Shown here one piece after another: positions 43,591 through 51,476 of a DNA stretch of 64,000 nucleotides. The stretch comes from Planctomycetota bacterium (GTDB taxonomy: Bacteria > Planctomycetota > UBA8742 > UBA2392): the NCBI GenBank assembly GCA_020425605.1, contig JAGQRH010000013.1, positions 1 through 64,000 on the forward strand, given 5' to 3'. The position numbers were made by a program, and so were the translations under genes. Under the pieces are notes generated by a model, which did not search any database, was not told the origin of the DNA, and worked only from the letters and a program-made list of their open reading frames with translations. Positions within the stretch are counted from its first letter, which is position 1. The number at the start of each line of letters is the position of its first letter.

Positions 43591-44907
43591 ATGGGCTACT
43601 CACCGACACGTATCGCCGTCCTGCTCGCCTTCGCGCCCATTGCGCTGGGCGTGCTTGCGATGGCACAGCCATCGCTGTTCACGCCCTGGCTGGCCGTTAC
43701 GTGCGGGTTGGTGGCTCTGTTGCTGATAGACGCGCTGCTGCTGCCACGCGGCGGATCGATCGAGGTCGAGCGAAAGCTGCCGGGCGAAGTCGGCGTAGGC
43801 TCGCACTTCCAGATGCTGTTGACGGTCACCAACAGCGGCGGCTTCGGCCTCAGCGGACGTGTCTATGACATCGTGCCGGAACAGCTTGACGGCCCGCGCG
43901 ATGCCCTGCCATTCAGCGTCGCGCCCGATGAGCAGGAGACATGGACGCTCGAGTACGTGGCCCTCGATCGCGGCAAGCAACGCTTCGGCGATGTCACCGT
44001 CGTGACGCCCGGGCCGCTGCGGCTGATGCGGCGCATCCAGCGTGTGTCGGCGGCCGGCGACGTGGCAGTCATTCCAGGCGTCGAGATTCTCCGCAGCAAT
44101 GAATTGATCCTGAAAGCGGCGCGCGACGCCGACGCCGGTACCACGCGCGCCCGAGGCGTTGGCCGCGGCGGCGAGTTCGAGTCGCTGGCGCCGTACGTGC
44201 CGGGTGACCCGCCGCAGTCCGTTGACTGGAAAGCCTACGCGCGAACGGGGCAGTTGGCCGTCAAGCGCTACATCCCTGAGCGCCGCCGCCACGTCATGCT
44301 CGCGTGCGACGCCGGGCGACTGATGGGCACGCGCGTCGGCGGCGTGCGCAAGGTTGATCTGGCGCTGGAGGCGCTGACCAAGCTGGCAGCAGCGGCCCTG
44401 CAACGAGGCGATCTGGTCGGCCTGATCATCTTCGACGGCGCGGTGCAGACGCTGATTCCTCCGCGTGCAGGCAGCGGCCAGCTGGCCCGGCTTGTGCGAG
44501 CCAGCCTTGATGTGAAGCCAACCCACAGTGAAACGGCATTCACCAATGCGTTCGTCCGCATGAATCACGCGCTGGGGCGACGCTCGCTGGTCGTGCTTGC
44601 CACCGACTTTGATAACGAGGCCCAGGGCTGGGAGTTGCAGCGCAGCATCGTGCAGATATCGCGCAAGCACGTCGCCATCGTCGCCGCCATGCGGGATCCT
44701 GTCTTCCACCAGACCATTGCGGCAGAAGTGAACGACGTCCATGACGCGTACCGCCAGCTGGCGGCGCTTACGCTTCTTGAAGAACGCTTCACGATCCTGT
44801 CCCGGATTCACGGCAGTGGCGTGCACACAATCGACGCCGAGCCCGCAGAGCTGACCGGCCCGTTGTTGAACCTCTACGGCCGAGTGATCACCAGTGGCAA
44901 GCTATGA
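43591..44907 (+). CDS. DUF58-domain protein (VWA-like partner of MoxR)
   Basis: 438 residues. Two N-terminal membrane helices (about residues 8-50), a beta-rich middle part, then the DUF58 signature 'EFESLAPYVPGDPPQSVDWKAYARTG' and a VWA-like region with 'HVMLACDAGRLMG' and 'RSLVVLATDFDNEAQGW'. DUF58 members are co-transcribed with MoxR and probably presented to it as a substrate. The upstream 50 bp contain the CCTGAAACC repeat. The end overlaps the convergent SpoIIM gene by 6 bp. Confidence 0.93.
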   Translation: MGYSPTRIAVLLAFAPIALGVLAMAQPSLFTPWLAVTCGLVALLLIDALLLPRGGSIEVERKLPGEVGVGSHFQMLLTVTNSGGFGLSGRVYDIVPEQLDGPRDALPFSVAPDEQETWTLEYVALDRGKQRFGDVTVVTPGPLRLMRRIQRVSAAGDVAVIPGVEILRSNELILKAARDADAGTTRARGVGRGGEFESLAPYVPGDPPQSVDWKAYARTGQLAVKRYIPERRRHVMLACDAGRLMGTRVGGVRKVDLALEALTKLAAAALQRGDLVGLIIFDGAVQTLIPPRAGSGQLARLVRASLDVKPTHSETAFTNAFVRMNHALGRRSLVVLATDFDNEAQGWELQRSIVQISRKHVAIVAAMRDPVFHQTIAAEVNDVHDAYRQLAALTLLEERFTILSRIHGSGVHTIDAEPAELTGPLLNLYGRVITSGKL

Positions 44908-45912
44908 CGCTTCTTGCGCGCCGCGTGCCTTCACGAAGAACAGCCAGCCGACGCAGATCACCAGCATGATGCCGATCAGCGCAAAACGCATCTCAAGCGT
45001 CGCGCGGCTCTGCCGGAACGAGCCCTCGATCACGCCGGCCATCGCCAGCAGCAGCACGCAGCCCATCGCAACGATCGACGCGTTGGTGGCCGTCTTCTGC
45101 ATGGCTTCCTTGCGCGACTTGCGGCCGGGGTTCAGCACGCGGTGGCCAATCGCCATGCCCGCGCCGCCGCACAGGATGATGGCACCCATCTCGGGTACGC
45201 CATGCGGGCCCAGCCACGCGATGGCTTCCGGCCCAAGGCCCTTGCTGAAGAACAGCCCCAGGAAAGCGCCCAGCATCAGCCCGTTTCGGATCAGCAGGTA
45301 GATCGTCGGCAGCCCCAGGAAGATGCCCCAGGCAAAGCACATGAACGCGACCTGCGTGTTATGCGTGAACAGGAATGTTGAGAAGAAAATGTCCTGACCC
45401 GCGCTCGTCTCCTGCGGGCCGAGACCCTGTGCCAGGTAGTCGCGGCTGGCAGACGGGTCGCGCCCACCGGCCAGTGATCGGTCGATGAACAGGTAGAACG
45501 TCTCCGGCGAGTAGCTCACGGCGATGAACGAGATCGCCGTCGTCACAATCGTGATTCCCAGCGAAAGCGCGTGGTACTTCCACAGGGCGCGCGTCGCGCG
45601 GGGCACGGCAAACAGCGCGGCCGTAACCATCTGGCGGATCGTCGGTCGCTTGCGTCGGTACACGGCAAAGTGCGCGGTCGCGACTGCCTGTTCGATGTAA
45701 TCCGCCAGCCGCTTGTCAGGGCTGAAGGCACGCACGCGGGCGAGTTCGGTGGCCGTGCGGCGGTAGGTGGCGGTGAAGTTCTCCACTACGTCAAGCCGCT
45801 GCGGGCGGGCGCGAACCTTGGACCAAGTCAGCCCCTCAAATGCCAGAAATCGCCAGCGGTCCATCGCCCGCGTGGCGAATTGCGAAATCTGGTGGTGGGA
45901 CATCTGCGTCAT
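44902..45912 (-). CDS. Stage II sporulation protein M-family membrane protein
   Basis: 336 residues from the ATG at 45910-45912; the preceding TTG would add one residue. A long soluble helical N-terminus (to about residue 108) precedes about six membrane segments. 'DIFFSTFLFTHNTQVAFMCFAWGIFLGLPTIYLLIRNGLMLGAFLG', seen in pieces, is the SpoIIM/DUF95 core. Non-sporulating bacteria carry this family next to RDD and DUF58 genes, where it is thought to be an envelope or cargo-membrane protein. Here the RDD gene is divergent and DUF58 convergent, so the usual neighbourhood is kept with rearranged strands. Confidence 0.88.
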   Translation of the reverse strand: MTQMSHHQISQFATRAMDRWRFLAFEGLTWSKVRARPQRLDVVENFTATYRRTATELARVRAFSPDKRLADYIEQAVATAHFAVYRRKRPTIRQMVTAALFAVPRATRALWKYHALSLGITIVTTAISFIAVSYSPETFYLFIDRSLAGGRDPSASRDYLAQGLGPQETSAGQDIFFSTFLFTHNTQVAFMCFAWGIFLGLPTIYLLIRNGLMLGAFLGLFFSKGLGPEAIAWLGPHGVPEMGAIILCGGAGMAIGHRVLNPGRKSRKEAMQKTATNASIVAMGCVLLLAMAGVIEGSFRQSRATLEMRFALIGIMLVICVGWLFFVKARGAQEAS

Positions 45913-45948
45913 CAATGAGGGTCCAGCAGGCCGGGATCGACTTCATTC

Positions 45949-45980
45949 CCTGTAACCCGAAACCTGAAACCTGTAACCTG
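45949..45980 (+). repeat. CCTGAAACC-type short repeat, copy 2
   Basis: Four to five CCTG[A/T]AACC words. They match copy 1 at 43565-43584 and include the TAACCT that precedes the RDD gene by 6 nt. Confidence 0.6.
45974..45979 (+). promoter_or_regulatory. Predicted leaderless -10 element of the RDD gene (TAACCT)
   Basis: TAACCT, then GTCCGC, then the ATG at 45986. It is formed by the short repeat, so chance is a real alternative. Confidence 0.3.
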
Positions 45981-45985
45981 TCCGC

Positions 45986-46906
45986 ATGCAGCCAGTATCG
46001 TACCGGGCCTCATTCACAGATGCCACCCGCCCTGAGCAAGGGGCCGACCGGGTCGGTACGCTTGCGTGGAAGCACGAGGTCATGCTGCCCGAAGACGTGC
46101 AGGCGGCCTTCGAAGTCGGCAGCCCATTCATGCGTGTGTTCGCGTTCCTGATCGATCTAGGGATCATTCTGCTTGCCGGCATCGTGATCGGCATGCTCTT
46201 GATGGTCGTTCTGGTTGCATCGATGGCCGGCGGCAGCCCTGAAGTCTCGGCCGCCCTGGGCATCTTCCTGTTCACCTTCCTGAACGTCGGCTACTTCTTC
46301 GTGTTTGAAGGCGTGTTCTCCGGCCAGACTCCGGGCAAGGCGATGATGCGACTTCGCGTGGTCAAGGAAGACGGCGAAGAGATCGGTCCGAAAGAGGGAA
46401 TTGTGCGCGCGTTCATGCGCTTTGCGATCATTGGCCCTCTGCCGGTGGCGCTCATCTTCGGGATATTTGAGCCGGAGGTGATCATGGCGGTCGCCCCGTT
46501 TGCGTTCCTGTCGATCGTGATGTTCGTGGATCGCAAGTCGCGCGGCATCCCTGACTTTGTGGCCGGTACTCTGGTCGTGATGCAGAAGATCCCGCAGCGA
46601 AACTGGAACACGCCATACGTGCCGGGCTACTTCATGCTGCCGCACCACTACTTTCCGCTGAACGCCGATGAAATGAGCAAGCTGACACCTGATGACTATG
46701 TGAAGCTTGAAGAGTTCGGCTCCAGGCTCAGCACGATCAACAGCGAAGCACGCCAACAGGCCGCTATGGCCGCCGCCGCCGCGCTCGCCACGCGCATGAC
46801 CTACAGCAAGCCGATTGAGCCCGAGTACGCCGAGATTTTCCTGTACGAGATGCACGCGGCCCTGAAGCAGCAGCTGCAGCAGCTGTACCCGGACCTTTAC
46901 GCCTGA
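45986..46906 (+). CDS. RDD-family membrane protein
   Basis: 306 residues. The first membrane segment follows 'FMRVFAFLIDLGIILLAGI', the F-x-x-D of the RDD family, and 'FFVFEGVFSGQTPGKAMMRLRVVKEDG' is the diagnostic second motif (E...G-x-T-x-G-K). Four membrane helices lie between residues 50 and 190, then a soluble tail with 'FPLNADEMSKLTPDDYVKLEEF'. RDD proteins commonly neighbour SpoIIM and DUF58 genes, as here. Some relatives bind protein cargo or exchange ions. No function is proven. Confidence 0.88.
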   Translation: MQPVSYRASFTDATRPEQGADRVGTLAWKHEVMLPEDVQAAFEVGSPFMRVFAFLIDLGIILLAGIVIGMLLMVVLVASMAGGSPEVSAALGIFLFTFLNVGYFFVFEGVFSGQTPGKAMMRLRVVKEDGEEIGPKEGIVRAFMRFAIIGPLPVALIFGIFEPEVIMAVAPFAFLSIVMFVDRKSRGIPDFVAGTLVVMQKIPQRNWNTPYVPGYFMLPHHYFPLNADEMSKLTPDDYVKLEEFGSRLSTINSEARQQAAMAAAAALATRMTYSKPIEPEYAEIFLYEMHAALKQQLQQLYPDLYA

Positions 46907-46992
46907 GAGAACTTCCAATTGGTTTTGAACCGACCTGCCCCATCCGGCGTATTAAGTATGTAGCGCCCCGTGCCCCATACCCGGAGGTTGCC

Positions 46993-47571
46993 ATGAAACG
47001 TGTCATGTTGGCCCTGATTTGCTGCTGCGTGCTCGCCGCGCCCGCGTTTGCGCAGGATGAGAAGGACTTGTCGTCCAAGTCGCGTGAAGAGCTGCTGGCG
47101 GAACTGAACAAGCTGGCAAAAGACGTAAGCAACGAAATGGACGGGCTGGAGCGTGAGCTTGCCAAGACGTCGCTGGGCCCGGCCAAGGCCGACATCGTCG
47201 CCGAACGCATCAAGAAACTGCGCGAGGCCATGAAGGATGGCAAAGCGGGCGAGTTGCCCGAGGGCCTCCGCGACTATCTGAAAGCCCACCCCGAGGAAGC
47301 CGCAAAGCTGGCCGGCAAGTCCGAAGCAGAGCTGAAGCAGATCGCGGAAGACGAAGCCGAGCTGCGCAAATTGCTGGACGAAAACCCTGCGATCCTTAAG
47401 AAGCTTGCCGAAAATGAGGACGCATTCGAAGACATCCTGCAGCGCCAGATGGCTGTGGAGAAGCGGCTTGAAGATGCGCTGAAGCGCACGGAAGAGGCTA
47501 CGTCCAAGGCCGAGGAAAACCTCGACCAGAGCCTCGAAGTCGCACACGAGCTCAAATCGAGGTCCTGCTGA
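46993..47571 (+). CDS. Exported coiled-coil protein, possibly ended early by an in-frame TGA
   Basis: 192 residues. Signal peptide MKRVMLALICCCVLAAPAFAQ, then an almost fully helical, highly charged body with heptad-like pattern (e.g. 'DAFEDILQRQMAVEKRLEDALKRTEEATSKAEENLDQSLEVAH'; read in short pieces). GGAGG lies 7 nt before the ATG. The frame stops at TGA 47569-47571 but continues in the same frame into the next open frame, which has the Gly/Pro/Lys-rich tail such exported coiled-coil proteins often end with. Function unknown. Confidence 0.72.
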   Translation: MKRVMLALICCCVLAAPAFAQDEKDLSSKSREELLAELNKLAKDVSNEMDGLERELAKTSLGPAKADIVAERIKKLREAMKDGKAGELPEGLRDYLKAHPEEAAKLAGKSEAELKQIAEDEAELRKLLDENPAILKKLAENEDAFEDILQRQMAVEKRLEDALKRTEEATSKAEENLDQSLEVAHELKSRSC

Positions 47572-47583
47572 CAGGGTGGCGGA

Positions 47584-47901
47584 ATGGGCGCATCGGCTGG
47601 TCAGCCGAAGGGAACCAAGAAGCCGGGCGAAGCTGAGAAGCAGGGCGGCGAAACGAACAAGCCGGCAAGCGGCGCAAAGGAAGGGTATCAGCCGGGCGAA
47701 GGCGAAAAGCCGGACGCAAACAAAGCAGAGGAGTACGCCAGCAACCCGGACGGCAACGGCTGGAAGGCCGAGAAGCCGGGCGAGAAATCCGGCGACGGCG
47801 CAAGCAACGACGGCCGCACTGAGCCAGGCAAGTACAAGGGCTTCCGGGAGCGCTTCGAAGAAGAGCTTCGCAAGAAGGCAGAAGAGTCAAAGAGCAAGTA
47901 A
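47584..47901 (+). pseudogene. Probable C-terminal tail of the preceding gene, separated by TGA
   Basis: 105 residues if read from the ATG at 47584; the only upstream Shine-Dalgarno-like word is a weak AGGGTGG. It is in the same frame as the 46993 gene with just one stop codon (47569-47571) between them, and begins with 'QGGGMGASAGQPKGTKKPG'. Low complexity, Gly/Pro/Lys/Glu-rich, with a charged helix at the end ('FRERFEEELRKKAEESKSK'). I read it as the tail of the upstream coiled-coil protein after a nonsense mutation; a separate, coupled small gene is the alternative. Confidence 0.45.
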
Positions 47902-47929
47902 GAGGTCTATTCGACTGGGCACCACACTC

Positions 47930-47958
47930 CACGATGCCGGGCACGCCCCGGCATCGTG
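47930..47958. terminator. Convergent terminator hairpin
   Basis: A perfect 12-bp stem, CACGATGCCGGG / CCCGGCATCGTG, with a CACGC loop, between a plus-strand gene and a minus-strand gene. No T tract on either side. Confidence 0.65.
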
Positions 47959-47961
47959 GCG

Positions 47962-48447
47962 TTAAGCTCTTGCGGCGTGGGCGACCTCCTGGCTCTTGGC
48001 GTCCGGTGATGGCGAGATCGTCGGGCTTTCTGCCGGCTCAGACGTACCCGCTTGCGGTGCGTTGCTTGCTGACACTGCTGGGGCGGATTCCGGGTCGTCG
48101 CTCGTTGCAGCCTCCGCGAGCATGCTCGTGCGAACTTCCTTGCGGCATTCCGCCATCAGCTTCTGCTTTTCCTTGAGCGTACGAAGTTCCAGCGCGGCTG
48201 CACGGAGAGCTTCGGAAGTGCTGACCGACGGGCCAAGGTGGACCAATTGCTCGGCCGGTACCCGCTCCCGTTCTGCCCACGCGTGCATCTGGATCTTGGT
48301 GCGTGCGGTGTAGGCGCGCTGCGCGCAAAGAGTGGTCAAGAGAATCTGTTCGAGCCTGTCGCCGCCGCGCAGATCGTACAGCTCGATTGTGCGCCGCTCG
48401 AGTTGCGCTTCATCCAACAGGACTTCGGACTCTGGTTGCTTGCTCAT
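47962..48447 (-). CDS. Small helical protein with Ser/Pro-rich tail, unknown
   Basis: 161 residues, no signal peptide. The N-terminal 100 residues are helical and charged ('YDLRGGDRLEQILLTTLCAQRAYTARTKIQMHAWAERERVP' in pieces), the last 55 are Ser/Ala/Pro-rich and probably disordered. AGGAG lies 6-8 nt before the ATG, which supports the start. Not recognised. The 130 bp upstream hold the AT-rich stretch AAAAATATACG, a possible promoter, but no other gene. Confidence 0.65.
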   Translation of the reverse strand: MSKQPESEVLLDEAQLERRTIELYDLRGGDRLEQILLTTLCAQRAYTARTKIQMHAWAERERVPAEQLVHLGPSVSTSEALRAAALELRTLKEKQKLMAECRKEVRTSMLAEAATSDDPESAPAVSASNAPQAGTSEPAESPTISPSPDAKSQEVAHAARA

Positions 48448-48579
48448 TGCATTGCTCCTGTCGGGGCACCGTCGCCCCTCACTCCTACCGGCGGAGCGAA
48501 TGCTGTCATGGTCAGAAAAATATACGCGTCGGCCGCAAATTCGCTCTGCGGGCCGAAAAGAAAACTTCGGAATTAGGAG

Positions 48580-49392
48580 TCACTTGCGTTTGCGGGACAT
48601 CCAGTCGGCGGCGAAATCGACCAACGGCTTCTGCGGCATGAGCTGACATTTGGCGCAAGCAACCTGGGCGATCCTTACCCGGCCGGCCTGCACGAAGTCC
48701 CAGCCGATCTCCGGGAAATCGCCCGAGGCGTGATTCAGGTCTTCGTATTGCACCCATTGCCGTCCACCGTCGAACTGCACGGCCGCGCCCACCTGCAGTT
48801 GTGCCTTGGACGGCCAGACGGCCTTGTGTTCGGCGTAGTGGAGCGACGAGTTTCGGTCGTGCCCGACACCAAGCAGAAGTACATGGCCCTCGAAGTCGTA
48901 AACGCGCGCCAGCGGTGACTCTTCGCCGAACGCGGAATTCAGCCGGTGATCGGCCGTGATCGCGTGCGCATAGCGGCCCCATGCGGCGAAGCTGCATGCC
49001 GGGTGATCGCTGCGTCGGACATCGGGCCAAGTCCTGAACAACTCGGCGATTGCGCCCATTTCGCGAGTGGGAGTCAGCTTTCGGTCAAAGGCTGGCATGT
49101 GGTCGCGGATGACCTGCCACCAGGCCTTCGGCACCGGCGGCTCCCGCCAGTGTGAGGGCTCTGAATTGCCCGTGGAGTAGGCGGGCATGACCAGCGTACC
49201 GGAATCGGTCAGAATATTTGTCAGCGCCGCTACAACAGCCTGCGCACCGCCTACAACCCAGCCCAGTGCAGACAAGGACGAATGCACCAGCACAACTTGC
49301 CCCTCGGCCAATCCCAATGCCCGCAAGTCAGCCTCCAGCGACTCAACCGTCGTTGGTGCTTCGGACTTGCGGATCACGTCTTCCTCGCCCAT
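48580..49392 (-). CDS. AAC(3)-family N-acetyltransferase
   Basis: 270 residues of the Antibiotic_NAT family. 'GQVVLVHSSLSALGWVVGGAQAVVAAL' near the N-terminus, 'GTLVMPAYSTGNSEP' and 'LLLGVGHDRNSSLHYAEHKAVW' match the acetyl-CoA and aminoglycoside-binding signature, with the catalytic His/Glu region kept. Chromosomal members of the family are often YokD-like and need not give resistance. It lies 4 nt downstream of the zinc-ribbon gene (stop at 49397), so they are co-transcribed. Confidence 0.88.
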   Translation of the reverse strand: MGEEDVIRKSEAPTTVESLEADLRALGLAEGQVVLVHSSLSALGWVVGGAQAVVAALTNILTDSGTLVMPAYSTGNSEPSHWREPPVPKAWWQVIRDHMPAFDRKLTPTREMGAIAELFRTWPDVRRSDHPACSFAAWGRYAHAITADHRLNSAFGEESPLARVYDFEGHVLLLGVGHDRNSSLHYAEHKAVWPSKAQLQVGAAVQFDGGRQWVQYEDLNHASGDFPEIGWDFVQAGRVRIAQVACAKCQLMPQKPLVDFAADWMSRKRK

Positions 49393-49396
49393 GGGA

Positions 49397-51217
49397 TTAG
49401 TTGCCGAACAGCTTCTGCATGTTCTCCTGCAGCGCTGATGAGAGGCGCTGCATCTCGGCGGTGACCTGCTGCATGACCGCTGCGTCTTCCATGTTCGCCA
49501 TCATCTTCTGGGAAAGCTGCTCCATGGCCTTCTGGTACTCTTCCTGCAGGCGCTGCATTTCGTTGGTCTGGTCGACCTGCTTCTTCTCGTCGTTGGCGAC
49601 CTTCTGCTCAGCCTCGACGTACTTTGCACTGAGTGGAATGGTCGCCGGCTCCTCGCGCAGGAACACCGGGACATCCAGCTTGTCACTCTCGCGCAGCAGC
49701 ATGCGCATCTCCTCGACGTTCTTGCGGTACTTGTCTACCGAGTCGCGGATCAGCTCGCGCCAGGCATCGAGTTGCGCCTGCATCTCTGGGTCGAACTCGC
49801 GCTTGGCATCGCTCTGCCAGTAGTACTTTACGCTGGTGTCCAGCAACGGCGTTTCCGGGTTGTAGCGGATGTACTCGCGCTTCACGCGGTAGCTCAGGCT
49901 CTCGCCGCGCTTCTTTACCAACGCGTCGATCGCGGGGCCGGTCCTTTTGCCCGTCGTGATCAGCCGATACAGCGCGCCCTCGGCGGCGGTGCCCGCGTGC
50001 TCATCGTCGAGGTCCGCGTCGATCAGCGCGATGGCCTCCACCATCAGCGCGGGGTCTTCGGGCGGGTGATACAGCATCTCGAAGCCGGCCGCGCGGGCGC
50101 CCCAGCTTTGTGCCTTGCGCACGAAATCGAGGCGTTTGTTGAACTCGCCATCACCCTCGCCACCGACGTAGATGCAGTCCAGCAGGTGCTCAACGAGTTG
50201 CGGGCGCTCGACACTCAGTTCCTCGATCGCGCGCACCAGGTACTCGATCGGGTAGCGCCCGCGCAGGTAGCCGTTGCGCATGGTGTACAGCGCCCAGCCC
50301 AGCACCGGGCCGGTCACATAGAACATCCGATACAGCACGATCTGCGCAATCACCGGGTGCTCATCGAAGTTGCGCTCGATCAGCGTGTTGACGGCCCACA
50401 GCGCGTTGCAGGCGTAGTCGTTGGCGCCGTGCGCGGCGGCGAACGCGGCCGTGTCGATCAGCGTCTTCACGCACACGCCTTTGCCCAGCCCCAACTCGTG
50501 CAGCACGCAGGCGCGGGCGCTTGCGTCAAACACCACGGCGCGGCAGGCCTGAATCACGCCAGGCCATAGCGTCGGGTCGCCCTCGCAGAGAAGCTTGCCG
50601 ATCACGTCGGAAGACGCGAGCGCAGTCGGCTCGTCGCCTGCTTCGATTTCCTTTAGCAGCCACGGCAGGAAGTGCGCGGCCGTGTGGTTGATGTAGCTCC
50701 AGCTGCGGAAGTTGATCGCGAGCCTGCGGCGGTGGGTGACGTCCGGTTCATTGAGCACGCGCCAGAACAGCTGCTCGGTTTCGATGTCCCATGGGTAGTC
50801 GATGCGGTCACGACTTTCGTTCTGGAAGTCGGCGCGGGTGCGCTCGGCGGGCTCGGGCACGTCGTCGGTGGTGATGGGCACGAGACGCGTTTCGAGCTTG
50901 CTCTGCGCGCCGCAGTACTTGCAGGTCTGGATGCTTTGGCCGGCGTTGGCCTGAAATGTCGCGCCGCAACCGGGACAGGTGCAGTCTTCGTACTTGGCCT
51001 GTTTTTCGATCCAGCGGGTGGCGCCCTTGATTGCTGGCCTGGCGAGCGCGGCCGCGTCCGGCTCGATCGCGCGCAGGCTGAACTTGAGCTGCGAGCCGCC
51101 GCCGCAGAAATCGCAACGCGCCTCCCGCCCGGATTCGGCCAGTTTCATGGGCGCGCCACAGGTCGGGCAGATGCCGCGCTGCGCATTCGCCAGTGTGTCG
51201 GGCAGTACGTCGTACAT
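49397..51217 (-). CDS. Zinc-ribbon protein with helical body and coiled-coil tail, unknown
   Basis: 606 residues from the ATG at 51215-51217. Two zinc ribbons occupy the N-terminus: C17-P-T-C20 with C35-D-F-C38, and a CPGC / CKYC pair at about residues 75-100. Then about 400 residues of mostly helical, possibly HEAT-like sequence follow, and a Gln/Glu-rich coiled coil closes it ('MQRLQEEYQKAMEQLSQKMM'). TACAAT (51225-51230) lies 7 nt upstream of the ATG, without a ribosome site. The combination is not a family I know; the ribbons could bind nucleic acid or ribosomal partners. It is co-transcribed with an AAC(3)-like gene. Confidence 0.7.
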   Translation of the reverse strand: MYDVLPDTLANAQRGICPTCGAPMKLAESGREARCDFCGGGSQLKFSLRAIEPDAAALARPAIKGATRWIEKQAKYEDCTCPGCGATFQANAGQSIQTCKYCGAQSKLETRLVPITTDDVPEPAERTRADFQNESRDRIDYPWDIETEQLFWRVLNEPDVTHRRRLAINFRSWSYINHTAAHFLPWLLKEIEAGDEPTALASSDVIGKLLCEGDPTLWPGVIQACRAVVFDASARACVLHELGLGKGVCVKTLIDTAAFAAAHGANDYACNALWAVNTLIERNFDEHPVIAQIVLYRMFYVTGPVLGWALYTMRNGYLRGRYPIEYLVRAIEELSVERPQLVEHLLDCIYVGGEGDGEFNKRLDFVRKAQSWGARAAGFEMLYHPPEDPALMVEAIALIDADLDDEHAGTAAEGALYRLITTGKRTGPAIDALVKKRGESLSYRVKREYIRYNPETPLLDTSVKYYWQSDAKREFDPEMQAQLDAWRELIRDSVDKYRKNVEEMRMLLRESDKLDVPVFLREEPATIPLSAKYVEAEQKVANDEKKQVDQTNEMQRLQEEYQKAMEQLSQKMMANMEDAAVMQQVTAEMQRLSSALQENMQKLFGN

Positions 51218-51224
51218 ATGCGGG

Positions 51225-51230
51225 ATTGTA
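51225..51230 (-). promoter_or_regulatory. Predicted -10 element of the zinc-ribbon gene (TACAAT)
   Basis: TACAAT on the minus strand, 7 nt before the ATG at 51217; a nearly ideal -10 with no ribosome site behind it. Confidence 0.5.
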
Positions 51231-51260
51231 GCCGGGAGCACAAAGTTTGGGCAGGCTCGC

Positions 51261-51266
51261 TATGAT
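51261..51266 (+). promoter_or_regulatory. Predicted leaderless -10 element of the 51273 gene (TATGAT)
   Basis: TATGAT, then GTGTGC, then the ATG at 51273. It shares a 55-bp region with the divergent 51217 promoter. Confidence 0.55.
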
Positions 51267-51272
51267 GTGTGC

Positions 51273-51476
51273 ATGAGTGTGTATGTTAAAACTCGCAGGG
51301 CGTTGTTCTGGGGCGTGATGGTCTTGCTCAGTGCGATCTCGTGGGTCGTGATGGACAAGCTGGACCTGATCTGGAACCTGTGGGCGCAGGTGATCGATTC
51401 GCTGCTGGTGCTGGTTGCAGCGCTGGTTCTTTCCCGCCTGATACCGCGCTGGTTGAATGTCGCGGATGACCGCTAA
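51273..51476 (+). CDS. Small two-helix membrane protein, unknown
   Basis: 67 residues from the ATG at 51273, supported by TATGAT 6 nt upstream. Two hydrophobic segments (about residues 9-27 and 33-54) with a basic end ('SRLIPRWLNVADDR') are typical of small 2-TM proteins next to DUF2238 genes. The frame is open further upstream antisense to the zinc-ribbon gene, but the sequence there is not protein-like. It overlaps the next gene by 20 bp, so they are one transcript. Not recognised. Confidence 0.62.
   Translation: MSVYVKTRRALFWGVMVLLSAISWVVMDKLDLIWNLWAQVIDSLLVLVAALVLSRLIPRWLNVADDR

Noticed and set aside
47569..47571. TGA read as selenocysteine
   Set aside because: The residue would follow a Cys in a low-complexity region, no SECIS-like hairpin is evident and no selenocysteine machinery is in the window.
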